This document shows positions 1 to 10,000 of a stretch of 64,000 nt of DNA, one piece after another. The stretch comes from Stenotrophomonas beteli. Lineage in GTDB: Bacteria > Pseudomonadota > Gammaproteobacteria > Xanthomonadales > Xanthomonadaceae. A program made the position numbers and the translations under genes. Each line of letters opens with the position of its first letter. Position 1 is the stretch's first letter. Under the pieces are notes generated by a model that worked only from the letters and a program-made list of their open reading frames with translations, did not search any database and was not told the DNA's origin. Where the stretch lies: NCBI RefSeq assembly GCF_001431665.1, contig NZ_LLXV01000057.1, positions 40,788-104,787 of the forward strand. The letters are read 5' to 3'.

Positions 1-120
1 TCGGCAGCGGGAAAACGCCTATTGTCGCCCGTCTGGCGGGGGCGTGCGTGAGCGCGGGAAGGCGTAATCGTTTCCAGATGCGTTGCGCTCGTGGCGCCTT
101 CCTTTCGTCGAGGCTCGTAG

Positions 121-214
121 GAGGGGGAGGCGATGCAGGACACGCTGCAAGTACGTCCATGTAAGCTCGATGCCGCCATCCATGGCGACAACGGTCCTGC
201 ATCGCCTCCCCCTC
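121..214. repeat. Large inverted repeat with 20-bp perfect arms
   Basis: Positions 121-140 and 195-214 are exact reverse complements (20 bp), separated by 54 bp. The interior carries TCCATG and ATCCATGG blocks that resemble the core of the larger repeats at 47141-47240 and 47393-47494, so this is probably a shorter member of the same dispersed family. No gene is visible in bases 1-325 apart from this repeat and the terminator next to it. Confidence 0.75.
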
Positions 215-272
215 CCACGCGCTTCAGGGTTCGCCGCGAGCGCGGAGGGTGTGGCAAAGGCAAAGCAGGAGG

Positions 273-302
273 AAAAACAAAGGCGCCTTTCGGCGCCTTT
301 GT
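273..302 (-). terminator. Intrinsic terminator of the aminotransferase gene
   Basis: An 11-bp perfect stem (277-287 with 292-302, arm ACAAAGGCGCC) closes on a 4-nt loop. On the minus strand it is followed by a run of five T (complement of 273-277). It lies 24 bp past the stop codon of the minus-strand aminotransferase, which fits a rho-independent terminator. Confidence 0.85.
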
Positions 303-325
303 CTTCAAGCGACTGCAGCGTTGTT

Positions 326-1528
326 TCAGCCCTTGGCGACGGTGGCCACGGCCTTGGCGACGTATTCCAGGTTGTTCTGGTTCAGCGCGGCCACGCAGAT
401 GCGGCCGGTGCCGACGGCGTAGATGCCGAACTCGTCGCGCAGGCGCTCGACCTGCTCGCGGCTCAGGCCGGAGTAGGAGAACATGCCGGCCTGCTCGTTG
501 ATGAAACCGAACTGCGGCGCACCGGCTGCGGCCAACTTCTCGACCAGGCCCTGGCGCAGTGCATGGATGCGCTCGCGCATCTCGGTCAGCTCCTGCTCCC
601 ACATCGCGCGCAGTTCCGGATTGGTCAGCACGCCGGCCACCAGCGCAGCACCGTGGGTGGACGGGCTGGAGTAGATGGTGCGGATCACGCGCTTGACCTG
701 CGACTGCACGGCCTTGGCGTCAGCGGCGGTCGGCGCCACCATCGACAGCGCACCCACGCGCTCGCCATACAGCGAGAACGACTTGGAGTACGAGTTGGCG
801 ACGATGAAGCTGTCGATGCCGGCTTCGGCGATGATGCGCACCGCTGCGCCGTCCTGCTCGATGCCCTTGTCGAAGCCCTGGTAGGCCATGTCGATGAAGG
901 GGAACAGCTGCTTGTCCTTCAGCAGCTGGGCGACCTGCGTCCACTGGGTGACCGTGAGGTCGGCGCCGGTGGGGTTGTGGCAGCAGGCGTGCAGCAGCAC
1001 CACGGTGCCCGCTTCCAGCTTGCCGAGGTCGGCCAGCATGCCGTCGAAATCAACGCCATGGGTGGTCGGGTCGAAATAGGTGTAATCCAGCACCTCGAAG
1101 CCGGCGGCGCTGAACACGGCGCGGTGGTTTTCCCAGCTCGGGTTGCTCAGTGCAACGGTGGCGTGCGGCAGCAGCTTCTTCAGCACGTCGGCGCCGACGC
1201 GCAGCGCACCGCTGCCACCGACGGTCTGTGCGGTGGTGACGCGGCCGGCGGCCAGCAGCGGCGAGTCCTTGCCGAACACCAGCTCACGCGTGGCCTGCGT
1301 ATAGGCCGGCAGGCCATCGATCGGCAGGTAGCCGCGCGGTTTGGCTTCGGCGGCAAGCTGCTGCTCGATCTGCTTGACGGCGCGCAGCAGCGGAATGCGG
1401 CCGCTCTCGTCGTAGTAGATGCCCACACCCAGGTTGACCTTGGTCGGGCGGCTGTCGGCGTTGTACGCCTCGGTCAGGCCCAGGATCGGGTCGCCTGGGA
1501 CCAGTTCCACGTTTGCAAAGAAGGACAC
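326..1528 (-). CDS. tyrB: Aromatic amino acid aminotransferase
   Basis: Class I PLP-dependent aminotransferase of the AspC/TyrB family, exchanging amino groups between aromatic amino acids or aspartate and 2-oxoglutarate in the cytoplasm. Diagnostic segments are the N-terminal VELVPGDPILGLTEAYNAD, the CCHNPTGAD loop, and SYSKSFSLYGERVG, which holds the PLP-binding lysine. I chose the GTG at 1528 because it gives MSFFANVEL and 400 residues, the usual family length; an upstream ATG at 1615 would add 29 residues with no family resemblance. TyrB rather than AspC is inferred from overall resemblance, and substrate preference cannot be fixed from sequence. A strong terminator follows the gene, which appears monocistronic. 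Confidence 0.9.
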   Translation of the reverse strand: MSFFANVELVPGDPILGLTEAYNADSRPTKVNLGVGIYYDESGRIPLLRAVKQIEQQLAAEAKPRGYLPIDGLPAYTQATRELVFGKDSPLLAAGRVTTAQTVGGSGALRVGADVLKKLLPHATVALSNPSWENHRAVFSAAGFEVLDYTYFDPTTHGVDFDGMLADLGKLEAGTVVLLHACCHNPTGADLTVTQWTQVAQLLKDKQLFPFIDMAYQGFDKGIEQDGAAVRIIAEAGIDSFIVANSYSKSFSLYGERVGALSMVAPTAADAKAVQSQVKRVIRTIYSSPSTHGAALVAGVLTNPELRAMWEQELTEMRERIHALRQGLVEKLAAAGAPQFGFINEQAGMFSYSGLSREQVERLRDEFGIYAVGTGRICVAALNQNNLEYVAKAVATVAKG

Positions 1529-1699
1529 GGCGGTACTCGTTCGGTAGACGGAAAGGGGGAGGAAGTGCGCTACGCGGCTTGCGGCCGTTCGGCCGGAAAC
1601 AGCCCATCGTAACAAAGCCTGCCGGGGCTGGCCGCCGCCATCGTCATCCGCGGCCCCGTACCATGGCGTGCGTTGCCGCCCGATCCATCAACCTGAATC

Positions 1700-3790
1700 A
1701 TGAATCCTGCCGCGCGTCGTCCCTCCCTGCCGCTGATCGCCGTGCTGCTGTGGCCCTGGCCGGCGCTGGCCGAACCGCCTGCTACGGCCCTGCCCGCCGT
1801 GCAGGTGCAGGCCGCACGCGTGCCCGGCATCGACCCGTTCGCGTTGCCGGCCAGCCAGGATACGGTCTGGATCGATGCCGGACGCGCCGGGGCCAATGCC
1901 CAGCTGCCGGAGGCACTGGCCGGGGTGCCGGGGCTGCTGGCGCGCGACCGGCAGAACTTCGCCCAGGACACCCAGCTGTCGATCCGCGGCTTCGGCGCGC
2001 GCTCCACCTTCGGCGTGCGTGGAGTGCGGGTGCTGGTCGATGGAGTGCCCGCCACCATGCCCGATGGCCAAGGCCAGCTGTCGCACGCCAGCCTGCTGGG
2101 CGCCGAGCGTATCGAGGTGCTGCGCGGGCCGTTCTCCGCGCTGTACGGCAATTCCTCCGGGGGCGTGCTGCAGGTGTGGAGTGCACAGGGCCAGGCCGAT
2201 GATCCGTGGCGGCTGCGGCTCAACGCCGGTGCCGACACTACGCTCAGCATCGGAGCGCAACTGAAGGGTGCAGGCCGTGCGCTGGACTACAACATTGCCG
2301 CGAACCACTTCCGTACCGATGGCTGGCGCGACCACAGCCGTGCGCGCCGTGAATCGCTCAATGCGCGCATCGGCGGCGAGCTGGGCGGTGGCCGGCTCGA
2401 GCTGCTGCTCAATGCACTGGATGCCCCGGACGCGCAGGACCCGCTGGGGCTGACCCGCGCCCAGGTGGCGGCCGACCCGCGCCAGGCCACCGCCGTCGCG
2501 CACCAGTACAACACCCGCAAATCGGTGCGGCAGCAGCAGGCCGGCCTGCGCTGGAGCCGCGAAACCGGCACGCAGCGCTGGCAGGTGATGGGCTATGCCG
2601 GCCAGCGCACGGTGAGCCAGTACCTGCCGATCCCGCCGGGCGCGCAGGCCAACCCGCTGCACGCCGGTGGCGTGATCGACCTGGACGCCGGCTACGGTGG
2701 GCTGGATGCGCGCTGGGGCTGGCACGGTGATCTTGCCGGTCGCCCGCTGGACCTGGTGGCCGGGCTCAGCGCCGACCGCCAGCGCCAGCATCGCACCGGC
2801 TACGAGAACTTCGTGGGCAGCACGCTGGGCGTGCGTGGAGGCCTGCGCCGCGACCAGATCGATACCGTGCAGAACGTGGATCAGTTCGCGCAGGCATGGT
2901 GGCAGTGGAGCCCGCGCTGGTCGCTGCTGGCGGGCGTGCGCCACAGTACCGTGCGATTCGAATCGGATGACCGCTACATCACCGGCCGCAACCCGGACGA
3001 CAGTGGCCACCGCCGCTACCAGGCCACCACGCCGGTGGCGGGCATCAGCTTCGAGGCGAGCCCGCAGTGGCGGCTGCACGCCGCTGTAGGTCGTGGCTTC
3101 GAGACCCCCACCTTCAACGAACTGGGCTATCGCGCCGACGGCCAGGCCGGGCTGGCGCTGGATCTGGCCGCCGCCCGCAGCCACAGCGTGGAGGCCGGCA
3201 GCAAATGGCACGCGCAGGACGGAACCCAGCTGGATGTCAGCGTGTTCCGTGCAGATACCGACGACGAGCTGGCCGTTGCCAGCAACATCGGCGGCCGCAG
3301 CACCTACCGCAACATCGGCCGCACCCGCCGCCAGGGCGTGGAACTGCAGTACCGCCAGCCGCTGGCCGAGCAGCTGGAACTGCAGCTGGCCTGGACCTGG
3401 CTGCAGGCGCAGGTGCGCTCGCCCTACCTGACCGCGAACAACACGGTGGCTGCGGGCAGCCGCCTCCCCGGCGTGCCCCGCCAGCAGGGCTTTGCCCGGC
3501 TGCAGTGGACGCCGGCCGACTGGCAGTGGGCGCTGGAGGCCATCGCCAGCAGCGATACCGTGGTCAACGATGTGGCCACCGAGCGCGCGCCGGGCTTTGC
3601 CTTGCTGCACTTGGAAGGTGGGCGCCGCTGGACGCTGCCGGGCGGGGAACTGCGCGCGTTCGCGCGGCTGGAGAACGTGCTGGACCAGGCCTACATCGGC
3701 TCGGTGATCGTCAACGACGGCAATGGCCGTTACTACGAGCCGGGGCCGGGACGGCGGGCCAGCGTCGGGCTGCAGTGGTCGTGGCGCTGA
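1700..3790 (+). CDS. TonB-dependent outer-membrane receptor, YncD/PqqU-like
   Basis: This 696-residue protein has a signal peptide (about 1-25, ending ALAEPP), a plug domain and a 22-strand-type barrel ending in an aromatic/basic C-terminus (QWSWR). The plug segments SIRGFGARSTFGVRGVRVLVDG, split here around residues 95-115, and GPFSALYGNSSGGV are very close to my recollection of E. coli YncD, which was recently shown to import pyrroloquinoline quinone and renamed PqqU. Length also agrees (about 700). The gene stands alone between the aminotransferase and a REP element, with no siderophore or PQQ genes nearby. Membership in the TonB receptor family is certain; the ligand is inference. Confidence 0.85.
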   Translation: MNPAARRPSLPLIAVLLWPWPALAEPPATALPAVQVQAARVPGIDPFALPASQDTVWIDAGRAGANAQLPEALAGVPGLLARDRQNFAQDTQLSIRGFGARSTFGVRGVRVLVDGVPATMPDGQGQLSHASLLGAERIEVLRGPFSALYGNSSGGVLQVWSAQGQADDPWRLRLNAGADTTLSIGAQLKGAGRALDYNIAANHFRTDGWRDHSRARRESLNARIGGELGGGRLELLLNALDAPDAQDPLGLTRAQVAADPRQATAVAHQYNTRKSVRQQQAGLRWSRETGTQRWQVMGYAGQRTVSQYLPIPPGAQANPLHAGGVIDLDAGYGGLDARWGWHGDLAGRPLDLVAGLSADRQRQHRTGYENFVGSTLGVRGGLRRDQIDTVQNVDQFAQAWWQWSPRWSLLAGVRHSTVRFESDDRYITGRNPDDSGHRRYQATTPVAGISFEASPQWRLHAAVGRGFETPTFNELGYRADGQAGLALDLAAARSHSVEAGSKWHAQDGTQLDVSVFRADTDDELAVASNIGGRSTYRNIGRTRRQGVELQYRQPLAEQLELQLAWTWLQAQVRSPYLTANNTVAAGSRLPGVPRQQGFARLQWTPADWQWALEAIASSDTVVNDVATERAPGFALLHLEGGRRWTLPGGELRAFARLENVLDQAYIGSVIVNDGNGRYYEPGPGRRASVGLQWSWR

Positions 3791-3794
3791 AGGA

Positions 3795-3863
3795 GTAGTG
3801 CCGGCCGCTGGCCGGCATCGCTTCGTGCAGGACGCCAGAAGGCTGCCGGCCAGCAGGCGGCAC
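3795..3863. repeat. SMAG/GTAG REP element, imperfect dimer
   Basis: GTAG at 3795 opens the palindrome GTAGTGCCGGCCGCTGGCC; a degenerate inverted partner lies at 3842-3863. It sits five bases after the receptor stop codon, between convergent genes. Confidence 0.8.
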
Positions 3864-3869
3864 GACCGG

Positions 3870-4758
<889 letters not shown>

Positions 4759-4795
4759 TGCAGAGGTTCGGTATGCGCGCTGGGATGTCCTGTGG

Positions 4796-4819
4796 TTGCC
4801 GGCCAGCGGCCGGCACTAC
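4796..4819. repeat. SMAG/GTAG REP element, single copy
   Basis: Inverted orientation: TTGCCGGCCAGCGGCC leading to CTAC at 4816-4819, in the gap upstream of ku. Confidence 0.85.
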
Positions 4820-4914
4820 CGCATCTGCGTAGAACCCACCTGCACGGCACCGACACGGCTGATTTACACCGCCGGATTGAAGCTGGGCGTCCCTGCCCCG
4901 TCACAGGTGTCCCC

Positions 4915-5835
4915 ATGGCCCGCCCCATCTGGACCGGTACGCTGTCGTTCGGCCTGCTCAACGTGCCGGTGTCGCTGATGTCCGGCGAACGAAAAGTCGA
5001 TCTGCAGTTCCGCATGCTCGATTCGCGCGATCGCAAACCGATCCGCTTCGAGCGCGTCAACGCCGATACCGGCGAGGAAGTGCCCTGGAAAGACATCGTC
5101 AAAGCCTACGAGTACGACAAGGGCAGTTACGTTGTGCTGGAGGAAGGTGATATCCGCTCGGCCGCGCCGGAAAGCCACGAAGCGGTGGAAGTGGAATCGT
5201 TCGTGGATGCGGCGCAGATCGACCCGCGCTACTACGAGAAGCCGTACCTGCTGGTACCCGGCAAGAAGGCCGAGAAGGGCTATGTGCTGCTGCGCGAAAC
5301 GCTGCGCAGCACCGGCAAGGTGGGCATCGCGCGGGTGGTGGTGCGCACGCGTGAATACCTGTGCGCGGTGATGCCGCATGAGGACGCGCTGGTGCTGATG
5401 ATCCTGCGCTATCCGCAGGAACTGGTGGATCCTGAGGACTACAAGCTGCCCACCGGCAAGCTGTCCGACTACCGCATCACCAGCAAGGAAACGGCGATGG
5501 CCGAACAGCTGATCGAGTCGATGGCCGGCGACTGGGATCCGTCGCAGTACCACGATGAATTCCGCGAGCGCCTGCAGCAGGTGCTGAACAAGCGCATCAA
5601 GTCCAAGGGCGGCACCACCCGGGTGGAGGATGAGCCGGCGCCGCGTGAGGATGCCAGTACCAATGTGGTCGATTTCATGGCACTGCTGCAGAAGAGCCTG
5701 GATGCGAACAAGCGCACGCCGGCGAAGAAGGCCGCGACGCGCAAGGCAGCCGCAAAGTCGACAGCAAAGAAGGCCGCAAAGAAGACAACGAAGAAAGCTG
5801 CAAAGAAGTCCGCACCCCGGCGCAAGGCAGGTTGA
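4915..5835 (+). CDS. ku: Non-homologous end-joining protein Ku
   Basis: Bacterial Ku homodimer subunit that encircles broken DNA ends and recruits LigD. The start ATG at 4915 gives MARPIWTGTLSFGLLNVPVSL, the characteristic Ku opening (19 of those residues define the family start well), for 306 residues in total. The Ku core spans about residues 1-260. The last 45 residues are an Ala/Lys-rich tail built of AAKK-type repeats resembling histone H1, a feature known to promote DNA binding and end bridging in some bacterial Ku proteins. LigD starts 3 bp after the stop codon, so the two genes form an operon and are probably translationally linked. Confidence 0.95.
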   Translation: MARPIWTGTLSFGLLNVPVSLMSGERKVDLQFRMLDSRDRKPIRFERVNADTGEEVPWKDIVKAYEYDKGSYVVLEEGDIRSAAPESHEAVEVESFVDAAQIDPRYYEKPYLLVPGKKAEKGYVLLRETLRSTGKVGIARVVVRTREYLCAVMPHEDALVLMILRYPQELVDPEDYKLPTGKLSDYRITSKETAMAEQLIESMAGDWDPSQYHDEFRERLQQVLNKRIKSKGGTTRVEDEPAPREDASTNVVDFMALLQKSLDANKRTPAKKAATRKAAAKSTAKKAAKKTTKKAAKKSAPRRKAG

Positions 5836-5838
5836 GCC

Positions 5839-8319
5839 ATGTCGCTGCACCAGTACCGGCGCAAGCGCCGGCTCGGCGGCGGTGCAGGGCAGACGCCGGA
5901 GCCCGACGAAACACCTGAGCGCGTTGACCCGAAGCGGCGGCCGATCTTCGTCATCCAGCTGCACCATGCCAGTTCGCGTCACTACGACTTCCGCCTTGAA
6001 ATGGACGGCGTACTGAAGAGCTGGGCCGTGCCGAAGGGGCCTTCGCTGCGCGTCGGTGAGAAGCGGCTGGCCGTCGAAGTGGAAGACCATCCACTGTCCT
6101 ACGCCGGATTCGAAGGAGACATCCCTGAAGGCCACTATGGTGCTGGCCACGTGGAGGTGTTCGATCACGGCACCTGGGCCTGCGCAGGCGATCCACTGCG
6201 GGCGCTGGCGGCTGGAAAGATCGACTTCGTGCTGCACGGGCAGCGCCTGGCCGGTGGCTGGAAGCTGGTGCGAACGGCGTTGAAGGGCCGCCAGGTGCAG
6301 TGGCTGCTGATCAAGCGCGATGACGATGAAGCACGCGATGCGGAGGCGGATGATCTGCTGGAGGCCCCGGTGCCGAAGCGGGCACCTGCGGCTGGAACGC
6401 GCTCGGCGAGGACGGCGGTGCGGGCTGCGCCTGCCGCGCGTACGCGTAAGGCCGATGGCCGTTGGCATGCCCGCGCACTGCAACTGGAGGGCGCTCGCGC
6501 AAGGCCCTACCCCCACGACTTCAAGCCACAGCTGACCGACCATCGCGACGCTGCGCCGGACGGCGATCGCTGGCTGCACGAGATCAAGTGGGACGGCTAT
6601 CGTCTGTTGGCCGATCTGCACGACGGTGAGGTGAAACTGCGCTCACGCAATGGTCTGGACTGGACCGACGATTTTCCCGAGGTGGTACAGGCCGTGCAGG
6701 CGCTCCCGGTGCGAGACGCGCGCCTGGATGGCGAGCTGGTAGTGCTGGACCCGGGTGGACGCAGTGACTTCGCCGCGCTGCAGCGGGTGATCGATGGCAG
6801 CTCGAAGCAACCGCTGCGCTACATCGTGTTCGATCTGCCAGGTGTTGCGGGGGTCGACATCAGTCGCGTGCCGTTGCTGGAACGCAAGGCGCTGCTGAAA
6901 GCACTCATCGGGCCCGCGCCGGGCACCCTGGCCTTCAGCGAGCACGTGATCGACCATGGCCCGCAGGTGTTCGATGCCAGTGGCGATGCTGGCTTCGAGG
7001 GCATCATCAGCAAGCAGGTGGATGCGCCGTACGTCAACGCGCGTGCGCGCAGCTGGGTGAAGGTGAAGCACGAGGACACCGACGAGTTCGTGATTGTCGG
7101 CCATACCGCACCCAAGGGCTCACGGGTGGGGTTCGGCTCGCTGCTGCTGGCGGCGCCGGGCAAGGAGGGCCTGCGCTATGTGGGCCGCGTCGGTACGGGT
7201 TTCGACGATCAGAGCCTGCGCGCGCTGCTCAAGGCACTGCAGCCACTGGCGGTGAAGACGCCGGTGCTGGAACTGCCCGCGCATGTCCCCTTCCGCGCTG
7301 CCAGCGTGCGCTGGGTGAAACCGGTGACGGTGGCCGAGGTGGCCTTTCGTGGCTGGGGCAAGGAAGGCCTGCTGCGCCAGGCCAGCTTCAAGCGGCTGCG
7401 CAGCGACAAGCAGAAGGAGGACCTGGGAGTGGCCGCATCGAGTGCTGAAGCCGGGAGCGAGGTCAAGATCACTCATCCAGAGCGTGTGGTGTTCCCAAGG
7501 CAGAAGCTCAGCAAGGGCGACGTGGCGGACTACTACCAGCGCATGGCCCGCTGGATCCTGCCCGAAATTGCCGGGCGGCCGTTGTCACTGCTGCGCTGCC
7601 CGGACGGCGTGGGCAAGGCCTGCTTCTTCCAGAAGCACCATGGCCCCGGCTTGGGCGATGCGGTGCATGCGGTACCGCTGCAGCAGAAGAGTGGCCGCGA
7701 GGACTATGTCTATATCGACGATGTGCGGGGCCTGCTGCAACTGGTACAGATGAACACCCTGGAGCTGCATCCGTGGGGTGCGACCGTGGCCGATCCCGAG
7801 CATCCGGACCGGCTGGTGTTCGATCTTGACCCGGGCGAAGGCGTGGGCTGGACGCAGGTGAAAGCAGGCGCACGCGCCGTGCGTGACCGGCTGTTGAATG
7901 TCGGGCTGAAGAGCTTCGTGCGGCTGTCCGGCGGCAAGGGCGTGCATGTGGTCGTGCCGCTGCAGCCGAAGGCGGACTGGGAACAGGCCAAGGCGTTCTG
8001 CGAGGCCTTTGCGCAGGCCATGGCGCTGGAACAACCGGACCGCTACGTGGCGACGATGAGCAAGGCCAAGCGTGGCGGCGTCATCTTCATTGACTGGCTG
8101 CGCAACACGCGCGGCGCCACCAGCGTGTGTTCGTGGTCGCTGCGTGCGCGTGACAATGCCGGCGTGGCGGTGCCGCTGCGCTGGGAGGAACTGGCGCGTA
8201 TCAGCGCGGCCGACGCGTTTCCGATGGCCAAGGCCCTGGCGCGGGCGAAGCGATTGAAGGGTGACCCTTGGCAGGGCATCGAGCGGCTGAAGCAGGCGCT
8301 GCCGCGCATGGACCTGTAG
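5839..8319 (+). CDS. ligD: ATP-dependent DNA ligase LigD (PE-LIG-POL)
   Basis: Multifunctional NHEJ enzyme of 826 residues, with its three domains in the Pseudomonas order. The 3'-phosphoesterase domain (about 35-165) has His42, His48, Asp50, Arg52, His84 and Tyr88 at the same numbers as the metal and phosphate site described for P. aeruginosa LigD. An Ala/Arg linker (170-210) follows. The ligase domain (about 220-520) has the adenylated lysine in HEIKWDGYR (Lys250). The primase-like polymerase domain (about 540-826) contains VFDLDPGEGVGW with the catalytic aspartates. It repairs double-strand breaks together with Ku, encoded 3 bp upstream. The TAG stop codon coincides with the GTAG end of the downstream REP dimer. 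Confidence 0.96.
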   Translation: MSLHQYRRKRRLGGGAGQTPEPDETPERVDPKRRPIFVIQLHHASSRHYDFRLEMDGVLKSWAVPKGPSLRVGEKRLAVEVEDHPLSYAGFEGDIPEGHYGAGHVEVFDHGTWACAGDPLRALAAGKIDFVLHGQRLAGGWKLVRTALKGRQVQWLLIKRDDDEARDAEADDLLEAPVPKRAPAAGTRSARTAVRAAPAARTRKADGRWHARALQLEGARARPYPHDFKPQLTDHRDAAPDGDRWLHEIKWDGYRLLADLHDGEVKLRSRNGLDWTDDFPEVVQAVQALPVRDARLDGELVVLDPGGRSDFAALQRVIDGSSKQPLRYIVFDLPGVAGVDISRVPLLERKALLKALIGPAPGTLAFSEHVIDHGPQVFDASGDAGFEGIISKQVDAPYVNARARSWVKVKHEDTDEFVIVGHTAPKGSRVGFGSLLLAAPGKEGLRYVGRVGTGFDDQSLRALLKALQPLAVKTPVLELPAHVPFRAASVRWVKPVTVAEVAFRGWGKEGLLRQASFKRLRSDKQKEDLGVAASSAEAGSEVKITHPERVVFPRQKLSKGDVADYYQRMARWILPEIAGRPLSLLRCPDGVGKACFFQKHHGPGLGDAVHAVPLQQKSGREDYVYIDDVRGLLQLVQMNTLELHPWGATVADPEHPDRLVFDLDPGEGVGWTQVKAGARAVRDRLLNVGLKSFVRLSGGKGVHVVVPLQPKADWEQAKAFCEAFAQAMALEQPDRYVATMSKAKRGGVIFIDWLRNTRGATSVCSWSLRARDNAGVAVPLRWEELARISAADAFPMAKALARAKRLKGDPWQGIERLKQALPRMDL

Positions 8320-8384
8320 AGCCGAGCCCATGCTCGGCTGCCTGTGTCGATGTGCATGAAAGCCGAGCATGGGCTCGGCTCTAC
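8316..8384. repeat. SMAG/GTAG REP dimer
   Basis: Two inverted copies of the GAGCCGAGCCCATGCTCGGC type (8316-8339 and 8361-8384), with GTAG and CTAC at the outer ends. It lies between the convergent ligD and the membrane-protein gene, and its first GTAG contains the ligD stop codon. Confidence 0.9.
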
Positions 8385-8394
8385 AGATGCGGCG

Positions 8395-8787
8395 CTACGT
8401 TGCGTCCCGCGAGGCGCGACGGCCGAACCACCAGCCAACCAGCAGCTGCACCGGCAGCGACGCCAGCAGCGAAATGACGAACCACAGCGGGAAATCCGCA
8501 CCCACCGTCCACATGGCATAACCGCAGCCCAGCGCGATCAGCGTCCAGATCGAAAAGCCGTGCGAACGCGGCCAGCACGGTGCGTAGTAGGTGGCGAAGG
8601 AAATGCCGGCGATGCCACCGAGTACGCTGAAGGCCAGATCCCAGCCCAGTTGCACGCTGTTGTTGTGCGGCGGCATTCCCAGCAGCGGCGGCAGCCAGCT
8701 GGCAACGCTGCTGACCAGGGCGAGCGACAGCACGCCGCCGATCAGGGCGACGATGGACAGGAACAGGGTCTTGAGCAGGCCGGGCAT
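8395..8787 (-). CDS. Small integral membrane protein, unknown function
   Basis: This 130-residue protein has four probable transmembrane helices (about 5-30, 48-66, 78-95 and 100-118) and a basic C-terminus (GRRASRDAT). It resembles no family I can name. The start codon at 8787 is preceded by TACAAT with a spacing of 6 nt, so the message is probably leaderless. The gene is convergent with ligD across a REP dimer and is not obviously part of an operon. Confidence 0.75.
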   Translation of the reverse strand: MPGLLKTLFLSIVALIGGVLSLALVSSVASWLPPLLGMPPHNNSVQLGWDLAFSVLGGIAGISFATYYAPCWPRSHGFSIWTLIALGCGYAMWTVGADFPLWFVISLLASLPVQLLVGWWFGRRASRDAT

Positions 8788-8793
8788 GCGCGC

Positions 8794-8799
8794 ATTGTA
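8794..8799 (-). promoter_or_regulatory. -10 box of a probable leaderless promoter
   Basis: TACAAT on the minus strand lies 6 nt before the ATG of the membrane-protein gene. Transcription would therefore begin at or next to the start codon. Confidence 0.55.
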
Positions 8800-8820
8800 C
8801 GGCTGCCACGGCGCGCCAGG

Positions 8821-8845
8821 GCTGCCGGCCAGCGGCCGGCACTAT
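8821..8845. repeat. SMAG/GTAG REP element, single and slightly degenerate
   Basis: GCTGCCGGCCAGCGGCC leads to CTATC instead of the usual CTACC. It lies between the membrane-protein gene and the end of the alcohol dehydrogenase gene. Confidence 0.75.
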
Positions 8846-8914
8846 CGATGAATCGGCATGGCCGCCGCGTCCGTGGGAGAGGGGGACGGAGCGACGACGG
8901 CCATGCACAGGTGG

Positions 8915-9943
8915 TCAGGCTGCGAAGTCGAGTACCACGCGGCCTTCAATGGTGCCGGCGTGCATGCGTGCGAACACGTCGTTGATGTTCTCCAGGCGAT
9001 CGGTGCTGACCGTGGCGGCGACCTTGCCTTCGGCGGCGAACTGCAGCGACTCCTGCAGGTCCAGCCGGGTGCCGACGATCGAGCCACGCACGGTGATGCC
9101 GTTGAGCACCATGCCGAAGATGTCCAGCGGGAAGTTGCCCGGCGGCAGGCCGTTGAGCGAGACGGTGCCGCCACGGCGGACCATGCCCAGTGCCTGTTCG
9201 AACGCCTTCGGCGACACCGCGGTGACCAGGGCACCGTGTGCGCCGCCAATTTCCTTCTTCAGGAATGCGGCCGGATCGGTGGTGCGCGCGTTGACGGTAA
9301 CCTGCGCACCCAGCTGCCGGGCCAGCGCCAGCTTGCTGTCGTCCACATCCACCGCCGCCACGTTCAGGCCCATTGCGCGGGCGTACTGCACGGCCATGTG
9401 GCCCAGGCCACCGATGCCGGAAATCACCACCCAGTCACCCGGTTTGGTGTCGGTGACCTTCAGGCCCTTGTAGACGGTCACGCCGGCGCACAGCACCGGT
9501 GCGATCTCGACGAAGCCCACGTCCTTCGGAAGCAGGCCGACATAGTTGGCATCGGCCAGTGCGTACTCGGCGAAGCCGCCGTTGACCGAGTAGCCGGTGT
9601 TGCGCTGCGTCTCGCACAGCGTTTCCCAGCCGCCCAGGCAGTGTTCGCAATGGCCACACGCCGAGTACAACCAGGGGATGCCGACCCTGTCGCCTTCCTT
9701 GACGTGCCCGACCCCGCCACCCACGGCCACGACGTGCCCCACGCCCTCGTGACCGGGGATGAACGGCGGGTTCGGTTTCACCGGCCAGTCGCCCTCGGCG
9801 GCGTGCAGGTCGGTGTGGCAGACGCCACAGGCCTCGATCTTGACCAGTACCTCACCCGCCCCCGGGCGTGGTACCGAGACTTCCTCGATCACCAGTGGCT
9901 TGCCGAACTCACGCACGACAGCAGCCTTCATGGTCGAATTCAT
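8915..9943 (-). CDS. adhP: Zinc-dependent alcohol dehydrogenase, AdhP type
   Basis: Medium-chain NAD(P)-dependent alcohol dehydrogenase of 342 residues, interconverting primary alcohols such as ethanol with aldehydes in the cytoplasm. Catalytic zinc ligands are visible as Cys42 (CGVCHTDLH), His65 and Glu66 (GHEGVG). The structural zinc lobe has Cys96, Cys99, Cys102 and Cys110. The Rossmann glycine motif is [18 protein letters not shown] ribosome-binding site precedes the ATG at 9943; an internal ATG four codons on (MKAAV) is possible. A perfect FNR-type half-site pair lies 58-71 bp upstream, suggesting induction under oxygen limitation, as is known for the Anr-controlled adhA of P. aeruginosa. 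Confidence 0.93.
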   Translation of the reverse strand: MNSTMKAAVVREFGKPLVIEEVSVPRPGAGEVLVKIEACGVCHTDLHAAEGDWPVKPNPPFIPGHEGVGHVVAVGGGVGHVKEGDRVGIPWLYSACGHCEHCLGGWETLCETQRNTGYSVNGGFAEYALADANYVGLLPKDVGFVEIAPVLCAGVTVYKGLKVTDTKPGDWVVISGIGGLGHMAVQYARAMGLNVAAVDVDDSKLALARQLGAQVTVNARTTDPAAFLKKEIGGAHGALVTAVSPKAFEQALGMVRRGGTVSLNGLPPGNFPLDIFGMVLNGITVRGSIVGTRLDLQESLQFAAEGKVAATVSTDRLENINDVFARMHAGTIEGRVVLDFAA

Positions 9944-10000
9944 GTTCGGATCTCCGTAGTGCGCTTGCCCACAGAATGACGCCGGCTCGAGGCCGGCGCT

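Noticed and set aside
83..1612. 509-codon open frame on the plus strand
   Set aside because: It lies antisense to the aminotransferase gene, which has clear family motifs; the antisense product has the His/Gln/Arg-rich look of a GC-rich shadow frame.
8316..8384. Repeated units considered as a CRISPR array
   Set aside because: Only two inverted copies with a 21-bp spacer occur at one place; orientation and GTAG ends identify a REP dimer. No array or cas gene exists in the window.
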